A DNA stretch of 64,000 nt from Thalassomonas viridans (GCF_000948985.2 NZ_CP059733.1:3100001-3164000); one strand, 5' to 3'. Counted from the first letter of the stretch, positions 28,959-39,187 are shown. Program-made: numbers and translations. Notes: generated from the sequence alone by a model not told the origin.

Positions 28959-29420
28959 GTTTATTTCCTGTGTTTTATAACTTCGAAGCGGCCTGTTATT
29001 GGGGCGGTTCAGCCCTGGTTGTTATATCCGGCCTGCCTGTTGGCATTAATAACATCTGCTCCTGTGCTGACAAAAGTTAACATAAGTGAATATAAAAGGA
29101 GCATCCGATATCAAGGCATAAAAGATCAGTTTTCTTTTTACTGTGAAAAGCGGCAAAAATACACGTTTTTTACCATACATACGTATGCAATTCACCTTAT
29201 TATGCCTCCGGCTTTGATATTGGCTTTTTCGGCAAGCTAAAGCGGCGAATTCTAAAGCGCTTGGCGTAAGCAAATAGGGAACTTATAAGTGTCTGTATTT
29301 TATGGTGTGTTTGCCAGGAAGCGGCTGCAGGCAGAGAAAATAAACTCCGGGTGATTACGGTCTGGCATCACCCGGAGCGTTACTGTCGATGGCGTTTTTG
29401 AGAAGCTGATGAAAGCCCGG
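28959..29420. other. 462-bp intergenic region with a short palindrome
   Basis: Holds the start region of the sugar transporter, a 10-bp palindrome CATACGTATG (29178-29187) that could be a regulator site, and the terminator of the subtilase gene (29345-29377). No gene seen. Confidence 0.55.
29335..29377 (-). terminator. Intrinsic terminator of the S8 peptidase gene
   Basis: CTCCGGGTGAT (29345-29355) pairs with ATCACCCGGAG (29367-29377). Read on the minus strand the stem is followed by TTTATTTTCTC, giving a T-rich tail 44 bp past the stop codon. Confidence 0.8.
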
Positions 29421-31361
29421 TTAATAGGTGACGGCTATCCCCCATTTGTTCAGCACACCTACATCCCGTGCCAGCTCATCCCGGACCGTCAGCTGCCATT
29501 GCCCCTGGGCGGCACTGCCGGCCAGCCCCCCTAAAAGGTCAGGTTCGTCCGACATACGGTAGGATTTGACCAGATCCTGGGCATTGCCGCCGGTATCCTG
29601 GTGCAGCACGATTTCTGTGCCCGAAGGGGATTTCAGGATCAAGGTGAGATCGCCGCGATAGGTGTGGCTGATATCGACCGAGACCTCAAAACCTGCGATA
29701 TTGGCTGCTACCGGGAAGGTGATTTCTTCATCGATACTGCCCTGATCCGGGATAGGTTTGCTGACCCTGTGTTCCATAAAGAGAGTCCTGGGCAGGCTCT
29801 GCTCGTCTTTGGCGGCAAGCAGGGCCAGCGCCCGCTCGGCATTGATGCGGCCAAAGCCGTATTTGCGGGAATGGCCGTCGGCATCATATTCACCCGGCCG
29901 GTCGTCAATCTTATCGGCGGTTTTTTGTATTATGTCTTTGACTTCGGCGGCAGTTAGTTCCCCGTTATAGGCAAGTATCAGCCCGGCAAGGCCCGCCGCC
30001 AGCGGGGTAGAGCTGGAGGTGCCGCCAAAGGAAGTGGTAAAGTCGCCGGCCCGGTAGCCTTTTTGCCCCAGGCGGTCTGTGGTGACTATACCTTTGCCCG
30101 GGCTGCCGCTGGAAGGGGCGCATACTGAAAGCGCCGGGCCGAAGTTACTGTAACCGGATTTTCGGTCCAGGCTGTTGGAAGCGGCCACCGCCATCACGTC
30201 CGGATGTAAGGCAAAGCCCTGGTGCGATATCCTGCCGCCTTCGATGCCGTCCAGGGGACGGTTTTCATTGCCGGCGGCAAAAAGGATAACGCAGCCTTTT
30301 TTATTGCGCCGTCCTTCGGTGGCGGCTTTGTGGATAATGCCCTTCATGCGGATAGACAAGGGAAAGTTCCAGCTGGCGGCCGACCAGCTGCAGCTGATGA
30401 CATCGGCATGGTGATCTATGGCGTGCTGGAATAAGGCTTCGATACTGTCGTCGGACAACCAGCCGGATGTGCGTACCGGCATCAGGGCGCAAAGGGGGGC
30501 CAGGCCGACCACGCCGCTGCCGTTTTCCTCGGCAACGGCGACACCGGCGCAGGCGGTCCCGTGGTTGTCGTCCCTGTTGACCGGACGCGGGCTGAAATCA
30601 TTGTCGCCAAAATCCTTAGGTGAGACGATTTTACCGGCGCCGCTTAAGTCCGGATGGTTCAAATCGAAACCGTCATCCATCACACAAATACTGATATCCC
30701 GGCTGCCGCGGGTAAATTCCCAGGCGGCTTCGGCCTTGACATCGGCCCCCCGGCGCAGGCTGGGACCGCCGTTATTGTTCAGGTGCCACTGTTGGCTATA
30801 AAGGCTGTCGGCAGGTCTGTGTTTTAAGGCCACTTCAAAGGCGAGATCCGCTTCGGCGGCTTCTATTTCATCCAGGGCTTCCAGTGCAACGCAGATTTTA
30901 AGGGGGTTCATGGTGGAGGCTTGGGTCAGGGAAACGCTGTAGCTGCGGGGCAGGTAATCCAGCTCCTGCACCAATTCCAGGCCATAATCGCCGAGGATCT
31001 TTTCCTGAGTCTGGCTTGTCACCCCGGCCTTAAACTGTACCGTTAGTTTGCCCGTGGGCACCACAGGCGTTGATTGATCGTCATCCAGGCTGTAAACATG
31101 GCTGATCACTTCGCTTTCCCGGGCATGGCGCAATGAGTCCATGGTGCGGTCGAGATCTTTGCTGTCGCTGAGGGAAAAAACGTCCATCCTGGCCGGTTCA
31201 ACCGCCGAGATATGGCAGGAATGTATATTTGGCTGGCGTAATACCGCGTTTAACTCTTGTTCGCTTGTGGCTGCACCCTGTTTTAACCGTACGGCAAACT
31301 GGTCGTCGATTTTTTTCAGGCTGATATCTTGGTTACCTCTTTTTACTTTCATGGTACTCAT
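29421..31361 (-). CDS. S8 (subtilisin-like) serine peptidase with C-terminal P domain
   Basis: A 646-residue peptidase. Residues 1-180 form an N-terminal region with inhibitor/propeptide-like features. The subtilase domain follows with Asp in CVMDDGFDLNHPDL, His in DDNHGTACAGVAVAE, the oxyanion Asn in FAAGNENRP and the nucleophile in FGGTSSSTPLAAG. The last 110 residues are a proprotein-convertase P domain (VSVDISHTYRGDLTLILKSP, AQGQWQLTVRD). There is no N-terminal signal peptide: the protein begins MSTMKVKRGNQDISL. It may therefore act in the cytoplasm or leave by a non-Sec route. Single-gene unit with its own terminator. Confidence 0.88.
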   Translation of the reverse strand: MSTMKVKRGNQDISLKKIDDQFAVRLKQGAATSEQELNAVLRQPNIHSCHISAVEPARMDVFSLSDSKDLDRTMDSLRHARESEVISHVYSLDDDQSTPVVPTGKLTVQFKAGVTSQTQEKILGDYGLELVQELDYLPRSYSVSLTQASTMNPLKICVALEALDEIEAAEADLAFEVALKHRPADSLYSQQWHLNNNGGPSLRRGADVKAEAAWEFTRGSRDISICVMDDGFDLNHPDLSGAGKIVSPKDFGDNDFSPRPVNRDDNHGTACAGVAVAEENGSGVVGLAPLCALMPVRTSGWLSDDSIEALFQHAIDHHADVISCSWSAASWNFPLSIRMKGIIHKAATEGRRNKKGCVILFAAGNENRPLDGIEGGRISHQGFALHPDVMAVAASNSLDRKSGYSNFGPALSVCAPSSGSPGKGIVTTDRLGQKGYRAGDFTTSFGGTSSSTPLAAGLAGLILAYNGELTAAEVKDIIQKTADKIDDRPGEYDADGHSRKYGFGRINAERALALLAAKDEQSLPRTLFMEHRVSKPIPDQGSIDEEITFPVAANIAGFEVSVDISHTYRGDLTLILKSPSGTEIVLHQDTGGNAQDLVKSYRMSDEPDLLGGLAGSAAQGQWQLTVRDELARDVGVLNKWGIAVTY

Positions 31362-31599
31362 GGCAGGTATTCCTAATTAGTCTTGCTGATTTGCCCGTGT
31401 TGCTATGGCGGCTTGTGATCAGCACTCTGTGGGGATTGATAAAATAAAGACTAGTCGAGAAGCACAGGAGTGCCATAAATATCCAGTGAAATTGACAGCT
31501 TAACAAAAATTCGGTGCCTGGGCGGCAGATATGGCAAGGTGCGGCGTCAGGTCCTTATTGCGGGGCCAGACGCCGGCAGAAAGGCGAGTGGTATGGCGG

Positions 31600-32610
31600 T
31601 TACAGCCGTTGGTTTTTACCCTGGCCTATATCCAGTTTATCCGCATAGGCAAACAGGGAAGGGGCGCCGCCGGTGTGCCAGAACAATACCCTTTCTCCCT
31701 GGGGAATTGCCCCTGTGCGGATCATATCGATTAGTCCTGCCATGGCGCGGCCGGTATAGACAGGATCCAATAAAATGCCTTCAAGTTGTGCGGTCATGGC
31801 TATGGCTTCATTTTCCTGCGTCCCGACTATGCCATATCCTTCCCCCTGGTAGTCGGGATTGAGGAGCAGGGCTTCGTGCGAGAAGCTTTCTTTGCTGCCG
31901 ATCAGTTTTGCCGTTTGTTTACCCAGTTCCAGGATATGGTCGGCAAAGGGCACTTGCCCGCTTTCATCTTTGTCGATATTGATCCCCACCAGCTCAAATC
32001 CCAGATTAAATAGCTGTTTTCCCAGCCACAAACCGGCATGGGTGCCACCCGAGCTGGAAGCGAAGATCAGCCGGGAGAAAACCAGCCCCCGGGATTGCTC
32101 CGCCAATTCTTTAACCGCATCGACAAAGGCCAGAGCACCCAACTCGTTCGAACCGCCGTAGGGCACGATATAAGGCTTTTTGCCTTTTGCCTGCAGGCTT
32201 TGATAAAGGGCGGGAATATCTTCTCCCTTACGGTTTTCTCCTGCCCAGTGGATATGGCAGCCAAGCAGGTTATCCAGCAGCAGGTTTCCCTGGGTTATTT
32301 CCGGCTGCTCGCCCCCTAAGATTAGATGGCAGTCAAGATTTAACTGTGCTGCCGCCGCAGCCGTTTGACGGCAATGGTTTGATTGTGCGGCTCCTGCTGT
32401 GATTATGGTGTCGCAGCCCTTGGCCAAGGCATCGCCCAGGATATATTCGAGCTTGCGGGTTTTATTGCCGCCAAAAGCCAGGCCGGTCATATCATCGCGT
32501 TTCATCCAGATTTCGCATCCCAGCGCCTGGCTTAACCGGGAAAGTTTTACTAGCGGAGTGGGAAAAAATCCCAGGCTGATTTTGCTAAATTGTTGATAGT
32601 CCATAACCAT
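31600..32610 (-). CDS. PLP-dependent D-cysteine desulfhydrase / ACC deaminase family enzyme
   Basis: A 336-residue cytoplasmic PLP enzyme. The cofactor lysine is in the family motif FGGNKTRKLEYILGDALA. AGAAQSNHCRQTAAAAA and the glycine-rich phosphate-binding loop ASSSGGTHAGL are also present, and the C-terminal WHTGGAPSLFAY is diagnostic of the DcyD/ACC deaminase group. Likely reaction is breakdown of D-cysteine to pyruvate, sulfide and ammonia; ACC deaminase activity cannot be excluded from the sequence. Neighbours are unrelated. Confidence 0.85.
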   Translation of the reverse strand: MVMDYQQFSKISLGFFPTPLVKLSRLSQALGCEIWMKRDDMTGLAFGGNKTRKLEYILGDALAKGCDTIITAGAAQSNHCRQTAAAAAQLNLDCHLILGGEQPEITQGNLLLDNLLGCHIHWAGENRKGEDIPALYQSLQAKGKKPYIVPYGGSNELGALAFVDAVKELAEQSRGLVFSRLIFASSSGGTHAGLWLGKQLFNLGFELVGINIDKDESGQVPFADHILELGKQTAKLIGSKESFSHEALLLNPDYQGEGYGIVGTQENEAIAMTAQLEGILLDPVYTGRAMAGLIDMIRTGAIPQGERVLFWHTGGAPSLFAYADKLDIGQGKNQRL

Positions 32611-32844
32611 TTACCTTTTTAACCGTATTGCTATCATGCCTGTAGCGGCGGGGGATTGCAATGTTATGCCATATTCAAAAACTGTAGGTAGCGTCATACC
32701 AGAGATAATAAATAACTGACCGGGATTCTATGAGGTTCAAGAGCTGAGTTTAAGGTGTTTGATCGAGCAAAACTTTCCCCGGTAAACCTTTGCTTGACTA
32801 CACTCTGTTAGAGCAAAAGGGCTTTTTATGGCAGGGAGAGAAGG

Positions 32845-33213
32845 ATGGAACAATTTATGCTGATCTACAAAGGCGGCGATGCCAACTGGATGGCCAAGGC
32901 TTCCAGGGAAGAAATTGCCGCCTCCAAGGCACAATGGCAGGACTGGGCGGCTGCGCTGCAGGCAAAGGGGCAACTGGTTTCGTTGGGGGCGCCGCTTGTT
33001 TTTAGCGGTTTTAAGGTCAGCGGCGACGGGGGGATAAGCGATATTTCTTCAACCCGGGTGGCTGATTTAGTGACAGGTTATTCCTTTATCAAAGCAGGCT
33101 CTATGGAGGAGGCCATCACCTGGGCTGAAAAAAGTCCTTATATCAGCTATCCGGATGCTTCGGTTGAGGTCAGGCAAGTAACGCAAATGGTCAGTGAAGG
33201 GAGCAGCGCTTAA
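32845..33213 (+). CDS. YCII-related family protein
   Basis: A 122-residue cytoplasmic protein with the YCII/DGPF pattern: MEQFMLIYKGGD at the start, then 'WQDWAAALQAKGQLVSLGAP', GYSFIKAGSMEEAITWAEKSP and EVRQVTQM. An AGGGAGAGAAGG stretch just upstream provides the ribosome binding site. Biochemical role of the family is poorly known; in other bacteria members lie beside ECF sigma factors, which is not the case here. Confidence 0.82.
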   Translation: MEQFMLIYKGGDANWMAKASREEIAASKAQWQDWAAALQAKGQLVSLGAPLVFSGFKVSGDGGISDISSTRVADLVTGYSFIKAGSMEEAITWAEKSPYISYPDASVEVRQVTQMVSEGSSA

Positions 33214-33240
33214 TTTGGGGCAGCAACGGCCGGTAGTCTG

Positions 33241-34368
33241 TTAACCTGTAACCGCTTTATTTGCGGCATCATACTTTACCGCAGAGATCTGGGGAAAGGT
33301 CTGGTTTCTGCCGGCCTGTTTTGCCTGGTACAGGTATTTATCGGCAATGCTGATGGCTTCCTGGATACTTTGTCCGGCTTTTAATTCGCTGATCCCCATG
33401 CTTAAGGTAACCTCGATTTGCTGATCCTGATAACACATTTGCTGCTGCTCAAGCGCTTGGTGCAGTTTGGCAGCGAAGTCCTGGGCATGGCTGATATTGG
33501 TTTGCGGTAAAATAAACAGGAATTCTTCGCCGCCCCAGCGGGCTATGCTGTCCTGTTCGCGGCTGCAGCGCTTAAACAGGTTTGCCAGCTCCACCAGCAC
33601 ATAGTCGCCGGCATTGTGGCCAAAGCTGTCATTTATCTTCTTAAAGTAGTCGATATCACAGATAATGATCGCCAGGGTTTCGGCGTTACGCGCCAGGCGC
33701 GATTGTTCATGCTTTAAGGTATTGGTGGCATCGCGCCGGTTGGAAAGCTGGGTCAGGGGATCCAGGCGGGACAATAATTCATATTTCCGGCTCAATTCCA
33801 GGGTATGCAGATAGGAGCTTTCCCTGGCATATTCGTAATAGGCGGACAGGGCGCTTACGGTAATAAAGGAATAAAGCAAACGTAACTTAAATTCCAGCGT
33901 ATAACTGGTGGCGAGCAGGGCTTCCCCCGGATAAAACATCAACAGGGATATAAGGGCGATAAAGGCGATAATCACCGCTATGCCCCGGATCAGGCCGTTA
34001 ATAAACAGGGCAATGGAGGGCAGGATAAATATCCATAAAGGGCCGGTATTGTCGATCCCGCCGGAATAGACCAGGTACGACATCAGGATAAAATTGGAAT
34101 ATAAAATAATGGCTAAGGATAATTTGATGGTTTTTGTCACTTTATAGACATAGAAACACAGGAAATAGATGCCATGGGAAATCAGCAGGCTAAGGGCCAG
34201 TAAATAGTCGTTATTAAAGAGTGCATTAACAGATAAAATGCCGGTTACCAGCATACCGACGAAAGAGAAGAAATAGATGATAGTGATCTGGCTGTTGATA
34301 TCACTGTATCTTTGTTGTTCGAGTCCGGAACGAAAATACGCTCTCAACCACTTTTTAACTTTAATCAT
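33241..34368 (-). CDS. Membrane-bound diguanylate cyclase (GGDEF)
   Basis: A 375-residue protein from the ATG at 34368, which begins MIKVKKWLRAYF behind an AAAGG element; a longer frame to 34452 exists but has no signal. Six hydrophobic segments occupy about residues 25-195, forming a membrane sensor. A short coiled linker leads to the GGDEF domain, with LDPLTQLSNRRDA, ICDIDYFKKINDSFGHNAGD and the active-site RWGGEEF. An inhibitory RxxD site is not obvious in its usual place. It should synthesise cyclic-di-GMP. Single gene. Confidence 0.92.
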   Translation of the reverse strand: MIKVKKWLRAYFRSGLEQQRYSDINSQITIIYFFSFVGMLVTGILSVNALFNNDYLLALSLLISHGIYFLCFYVYKVTKTIKLSLAIILYSNFILMSYLVYSGGIDNTGPLWIFILPSIALFINGLIRGIAVIIAFIALISLLMFYPGEALLATSYTLEFKLRLLYSFITVSALSAYYEYARESSYLHTLELSRKYELLSRLDPLTQLSNRRDATNTLKHEQSRLARNAETLAIIICDIDYFKKINDSFGHNAGDYVLVELANLFKRCSREQDSIARWGGEEFLFILPQTNISHAQDFAAKLHQALEQQQMCYQDQQIEVTLSMGISELKAGQSIQEAISIADKYLYQAKQAGRNQTFPQISAVKYDAANKAVTG

Positions 34369-34752
34369 TAACAAAAACCTTTGATTATGTGAGTAAAGTA
34401 ACTTGCCGGACTGACTAAAGCCAAATTTCAGGCGGGGCCGCCTGGATTCCACTTTCAGAGTAAGCCGTTATTGGTTCATTTTTCTTAATCCTGTTAGTTG
34501 TTTTTAACTTTTTCTGTTCCCTGAAAGATAAAAAATAAAATTTATCTTTATCCAAAACCTTAGCACAAGCAAGCGGTTTAATGGAGGGGGCGGTCATGAA
34601 AATGGCGAAAAACTCGTTTCTTGCGCCTGCCGGACTTCCCGGGATGCCGGGAAAACGGTGCTTACGGGGCAGGAAAATAAAAAGTCATCCCTGTCAAAGT
34701 GATAGCGGTTAATACCTGTACAAAACTTTAAATAAGAGCATGACGCTTTGGC
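34369..34752. other. 384-bp intergenic region
   Basis: Between the start of the cyclase gene and the end of the TonB receptor gene. It contains a short hairpin TTCCCGG-GATG-CCGGGAA (34636-34653) without a T tract. No gene seen. Confidence 0.5.
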
Positions 34753-37335
34753 TTAAAAAGCATAAGTCAATGAGGCGGTAAAGGTACGGCCAAAAATGGA
34801 GCGGGCATAAAAGTGCTCTGTCATCGCCAGCTGGCCGAGCTGGCTCTGATCCCTGGGGTTTCCTTCCGACAAGCCGATTTTTTTGGTCAGGTTGGTGCCT
34901 TTTAGCATCAGGCTGAGGTTATCGTTTAACCTGAAGTTGATACCGGCGGCTAAGGTTGCATAAGCCGGTAATTTGCTGGTGTTGGCGGCATTGCCAAAAC
35001 GCTCTCCCAGGTAATGATAAGTGAAAAACAGCTCGCTGTTGTGAAAATAAAAGCTGGGGGTTAGCCGGAGCTGTTCGTTGGCGATGCGGTTGATTTGGTT
35101 GCCGTCCACTTCTACGCCATCGATCAAGCCCTGTGCCCCGGTATATTCAGCGTCCTGGATCACCCCGGAAACGGCTAAATTAAACCAGGGGCGGGGAGAC
35201 CAGCTGGCTTCGAATTCCAGCCCCAGGGCCCGGGTATCGAACTCTATGCTTTTTAATACATCCCGGCCGTTTTCCGCTACCGTAACATTGATGGCCTGGG
35301 GAGTGAACTCGGTATTGTACAAGGTTAATGAGGTGGCAAAGTGCTGGCCGGCGTAGCGCAGACCGATTTCAAAGAAATTCAGCTCGGTTTTTGATTCCTT
35401 CTGGGCCCGGGTGACATCCCGGCCTTGGGCGGCATTAATGACCTCGCCGAGCAAATCGGAGCGGAACATAAAGGTGTCGGTATAGCGACTGTAAAAGGTT
35501 AAATGGTCATTAACATGATAATTGGCGCCGACGGACCAGCCGGTATCGCTTTCATCTCTCGGACTCATGGTAAAGCGGCTGTCTCCGGGCCAGGCCAGTA
35601 CGCTGTTATCCGCCAGGATATCGATAGCATTATAAGGAACGGGAATATCAACGTCGGTTTCCCTGAGCCAGGCCCGGGTTTTTACGCTTAAATCTTCATA
35701 CCTGAGGCCAAAATCCATTCTCAGCTTATCCGTGAGCTGGTATTCGTCGAGTAAAAACAGGCTCAGGGATTCAAGCTTTGAGTCGCCAAGGGAAAACTCG
35801 GTAAAAAAGTCACTGAAACCTTCCCGGGTATAATGACCCAGGACTTCACCGCTGGCGTTTAAGGCCACGACATCGAGTTTGCGGGCATTGTCGGTTAGCT
35901 CCGCCAGATATTTGTGCTGATCCCGGTACAGTTTATCGTAATCGGCTTTAAGGTAAACGCTGCCCAGGGTTAGGATATTATCGCCACTTTCAAAGCGGAT
36001 ATTGAGGTTATTGGCCAGCTGGCTGAGGTGATAGCCAAAGCGGCGGTAGGTGAGCTCCTGGGTCAAACCATTACGGTTTAATCCCGGCAGCTGCTCATCC
36101 GGGATCAACTGGCCGCTGCCGGCATAGGCATATTGTACGGCTACCGCCTCAGGGAAAGCGGCAAACATGCTTGAGGCTATACCGCCGTCGCCATATAAGC
36201 GCTGCAATGCCGGTTGGATCTGGTTGTTGCCGTTGGGATAGATGGCGTTGGCGTCGCCTTTATAGCGCATGTGCCTCAGTTGGTTGTGAAGGCTCCAGCC
36301 GCTGTCTTTGAAGTCCTTGTTGATGTCCAGGCCAAAAATATTGGCCCGGGTGTGCAAGCCGTCTGCTAAATCATGGCGGCTTAGTCCGGTTGGGCTGACA
36401 AGGGTGATATGTTTTGCATCCCGGCTGGCCAGGCTGCCTTTGAGGGCATTGACTCCGCCGGGAATGGTGCGGGGATTATCTGTATCCGTCATTGGCGTGG
36501 GCAGGTAAAAGGCATTTTTGTCGTTAACATGGTGATAGCTCAGGTGAATGGCGCCGCTATTTATTTTCTCCGGGCTTAGCTGCCGTGAGAAGTTTAACCT
36601 GAATTGCCCGCCGCTGTCGGCGGTAAAGCCCCGGTCGCGCAGGCCGTCTTGATGCCGGTAAAAGCCTCCCAGGGCAAATGACCATGTATCCGTTAACGGG
36701 CCCGAATAGAAGCCGTCGAAACGCCGGGTATGATGGTCGCTGACTCTCAGGGCCGTTGAACCCTGCGGGTTTGGCGTGCCTTTGCGGCTGATATAGTTCA
36801 CCACGGAAGAGGGGCCGCGGGAAGAGATAATGCCTGCGGTACCGCCGCGTACCACTTCGACCTTTTCCGTCATAAAATCGACCTTAGTCAATGAACCGTT
36901 AAAAATATCGCTGTAGGCGGTCATAACGCCGTCGTTGTGCATACCTATCATACGGTTGGAGTCTCCCCAGGTGCCGCGGGCGGAAAAATTGCCAAAGACT
37001 TCTCCGGCGCTGTCTTCGGTGAAAAAGCCGGGCACCACTTCCAGCAAGTCTGCGGTACTTTGTGGCTGAAGCTTGATGATGTCGTCAAAGGTGATAGTGG
37101 TGATGGCGATAGAGGAGTCCAGCTTTTTTTGTGAAGGGCCGGCGATGCCGGTAGAAAAGCGGATATTGAGCAACTCTTCCAGGTTGAGCTGGTACAAGGC
37201 TTCTATATCGGCTGCATCATCGGCTGCTTGTTGTTTTTCCCCCGGCATTTGGGCAGACAAGGAAACCAGGGGGTATAAACAAGAAAAAAGCGGCAACCAT
37301 AAAGCAAGCAGAGGAGCAGTTATTGAGTATGTCAT
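34753..37335 (-). CDS. TonB-dependent outer-membrane receptor
   Basis: An 860-residue outer-membrane protein with a signal peptide ending at SLSAQ. The plug domain (about 60-190) shows SIAITTITFDDIIKLQPQ, TADLLEVVPGFF, 'GNFSARGTWGDSNRMIGMHN' and VEVVRGGTAGIISSRGPSSV. The rest is a 22-strand barrel with alternating aromatic strands and a C-terminal FTASLTYAF ending in Phe, as needed for barrel assembly. Ligand unknown; no siderophore or sugar genes are adjacent. It lies downstream of the aldonolactone-oxidase-like and carotenoid-oxygenase-like genes, beyond a terminator, so functional linkage is possible but not shown. Confidence 0.93.
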   Translation of the reverse strand: MTYSITAPLLALWLPLFSCLYPLVSLSAQMPGEKQQAADDAADIEALYQLNLEELLNIRFSTGIAGPSQKKLDSSIAITTITFDDIIKLQPQSTADLLEVVPGFFTEDSAGEVFGNFSARGTWGDSNRMIGMHNDGVMTAYSDIFNGSLTKVDFMTEKVEVVRGGTAGIISSRGPSSVVNYISRKGTPNPQGSTALRVSDHHTRRFDGFYSGPLTDTWSFALGGFYRHQDGLRDRGFTADSGGQFRLNFSRQLSPEKINSGAIHLSYHHVNDKNAFYLPTPMTDTDNPRTIPGGVNALKGSLASRDAKHITLVSPTGLSRHDLADGLHTRANIFGLDINKDFKDSGWSLHNQLRHMRYKGDANAIYPNGNNQIQPALQRLYGDGGIASSMFAAFPEAVAVQYAYAGSGQLIPDEQLPGLNRNGLTQELTYRRFGYHLSQLANNLNIRFESGDNILTLGSVYLKADYDKLYRDQHKYLAELTDNARKLDVVALNASGEVLGHYTREGFSDFFTEFSLGDSKLESLSLFLLDEYQLTDKLRMDFGLRYEDLSVKTRAWLRETDVDIPVPYNAIDILADNSVLAWPGDSRFTMSPRDESDTGWSVGANYHVNDHLTFYSRYTDTFMFRSDLLGEVINAAQGRDVTRAQKESKTELNFFEIGLRYAGQHFATSLTLYNTEFTPQAINVTVAENGRDVLKSIEFDTRALGLEFEASWSPRPWFNLAVSGVIQDAEYTGAQGLIDGVEVDGNQINRIANEQLRLTPSFYFHNSELFFTYHYLGERFGNAANTSKLPAYATLAAGINFRLNDNLSLMLKGTNLTKKIGLSEGNPRDQSQLGQLAMTEHFYARSIFGRTFTASLTYAF

Positions 37336-37472
37336 TGGGAATATTTGATTAAGTCCTTCACTTGCTGGTTAAAAATAAAAATGGTGTCATTATCAAGAAT
37401 AGCGTTTTTTTACCGGATGTGGATAAAGTGGTGTGCCAGGCGTGCAGAGGATATTTGTCGCTTGTTTTAAAG

Positions 37473-37497
37473 GCCGCCGGTTTTTAAAGCCGGCGGC
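37473..37497 (-). terminator. Hairpin after the flavoprotein gene
   Basis: GCCGCCGG (37473-37480) pairs with CCGGCGGC (37490-37497) around a nine-base loop, 28 bp beyond the stop of the flavoprotein gene and before the TonB receptor gene. Confidence 0.65.
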
Positions 37498-37525
37498 ACT
37501 TTGGCAGTAAGATAGCTGCCGGGGG

Positions 37526-39139
37526 CTATTTACAAATGCGGGCCTCTGAATACCAGGCGCCGGCCTGACAGCTGGTGCCGTCGGCGCAGTGTTCGTCACT
37601 CTGGCAGTAACATTCTCCGCGGGCGTTACATTCAGGGGTCAGGTAGTCATCCAGACTGACCTCGCCGGTAATGCGCTGCCAGAACGGGTTGGTGAAGATG
37701 TTTTGCGGGTCCATCTCGTTTTTAAAGGCCATAAAGTCATCCCATTTGTCGAATTTTGCCGGGGCATTTTCAAATATCGCCACCGAGTTTTTCCCCCAGT
37801 GGGGGCGGGCGCCGTATTTGCGGATCGACATCTGTTCTATTTCCAGGTTAACAAAGTAGTTTTTCGGCACGGCTTTGCCTTCCTGACGCAGGGTGTATTC
37901 TATGCCCAGGTAAGCGGTGTCGCGTCCGGCGCTCATGCCCAGGTAGCTGGGAGAGGCTTTGCCGAAACGGAAATAGATGCCGTTTAACGGGAAACAGGTG
38001 GTGGGATGGGCGGCGAGGATCTCCCGCACGTCCATGATCCAGTTGGGCAGCTCTTCCAACGGGATGGCCACTTCCTGCAGGGCAATCGGCAGCTTATCCC
38101 AGACGCAGGAGTCGGGATCTTTACACTGGAAATACTGCATCTGGTCTGAATGGCCGATAGGATGATCGACCACCCTGCCGGTATCGAGATCCCGGTAGTA
38201 GGACTCGTCCCGGGCGCCGTACCTGACCTTGGCGGCTAAACACTGCAGTCCCGAGCCGGGAAATTCATGCAGGGCGTCGAACAGCAAACCGAAAAAGAAC
38301 TCCTGGGTATCGCTGACATCAGCCTGGGCATTGTAGGCATTGCCCTCGCTTTCCAGCGGCACCGGGTTGTAAAGGGTGGTGGTGTAGCGGCCGATGCCCG
38401 GGAACCAGGCGATATTGGCGCTGTAGTTGTCGCGGGCGATATCTAAAATGATATTTTCCAGGCCGGTATCGTCCCGGTAGCCCTGGACGTCCGCCAGCAC
38501 TTTAAAGGCGGGTTCAAGCTGCAGGGTTACTTCCACCACAACTCCCAGTACCCCGAGGTTAACCCGGGCGGCGTTGAGGGCTTCCCCGGTGAGCACTTTT
38601 ACTTCCCCCAGGCCGTTGACTATGGTCATGGAGGTGACATAGTCGGCGATCATATTGCTGGGTTTGGCCAAAGTGGAACCATGGGTGCCGCTGCCGAGCA
38701 TGCCGCCTATGGTAAAGATATTGAGCTCGGTGACCATATTGAGCGCCAGCTCCTGACTGCGCAGGAAGTCGTTGAGATCGTTAAAGCGCATGCCGGCTTC
38801 AACCGAAACTGTTTTCGCTTCGGCGTCAAAGGCAAGGATATGGTTCATATTTTCCAGGGTGATCTGTACCTGGCCGTCGGCGGCGCAGGCGGCATCTATC
38901 TGGCTGGCAAATTTGCGGTTGCCTGTCATGATAGTCTGGCCGTTGGCGATGGCGTCCTGGACAATTTGCTGGACTTCTTCAACGGAGCTAGGGGTATGGA
39001 TCACCGCAGGATGGCAATCGTAGGTGTTTTGATAATTCGACAGGACTTCCCCCGGGTTTTCCGTCGAATAAAGGCCAAAAGACAGGCCGGCAATGGCACT
39101 GAGCGCCAAAAAGGCAATAAAGAGTTTGATTAATTTCAT
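37526..39139 (-). CDS. FAD-linked aldonolactone-oxidase-like protein (VAO family) with Cys-rich tail
   Basis: A 537-residue exported flavoprotein with a signal peptide or anchor at residues 5-23. An FAD-binding PCMH domain (about 35-230) has HTPSSVEEVQQIVQDAI and the TIGGMLGSGTHGSTL loop, followed by an ALO-type C-terminal domain holding the HWGK motif (GARPHWGKNS) of gulono- and arabinono-lactone oxidases. The position that carries the covalent-FAD histidine in many relatives (G-H-S) reads TGNRKFASQ, so flavin is probably bound non-covalently. The last 35 residues contain six cysteines (CNARGECYCQSDEHC and on), an added small domain. It follows the carotenoid-oxygenase-like gene by 48 bp, so the two probably form an operon. 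Confidence 0.82.
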   Translation of the reverse strand: MKLIKLFIAFLALSAIAGLSFGLYSTENPGEVLSNYQNTYDCHPAVIHTPSSVEEVQQIVQDAIANGQTIMTGNRKFASQIDAACAADGQVQITLENMNHILAFDAEAKTVSVEAGMRFNDLNDFLRSQELALNMVTELNIFTIGGMLGSGTHGSTLAKPSNMIADYVTSMTIVNGLGEVKVLTGEALNAARVNLGVLGVVVEVTLQLEPAFKVLADVQGYRDDTGLENIILDIARDNYSANIAWFPGIGRYTTTLYNPVPLESEGNAYNAQADVSDTQEFFFGLLFDALHEFPGSGLQCLAAKVRYGARDESYYRDLDTGRVVDHPIGHSDQMQYFQCKDPDSCVWDKLPIALQEVAIPLEELPNWIMDVREILAAHPTTCFPLNGIYFRFGKASPSYLGMSAGRDTAYLGIEYTLRQEGKAVPKNYFVNLEIEQMSIRKYGARPHWGKNSVAIFENAPAKFDKWDDFMAFKNEMDPQNIFTNPFWQRITGEVSLDDYLTPECNARGECYCQSDEHCADGTSCQAGAWYSEARICK

Positions 39140-39187
39140 ATCTCCCCTCCGTGGGTCGTTAACAATAAAATGATGGTCGGTGTTCGG

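Noticed and set aside
29178..29187. CATACGTATG as a LacI-type operator of the sugar transporter
   Set aside because: Only 10 bp, with no linked LacI-family gene; kept only as a note on the intergenic region.
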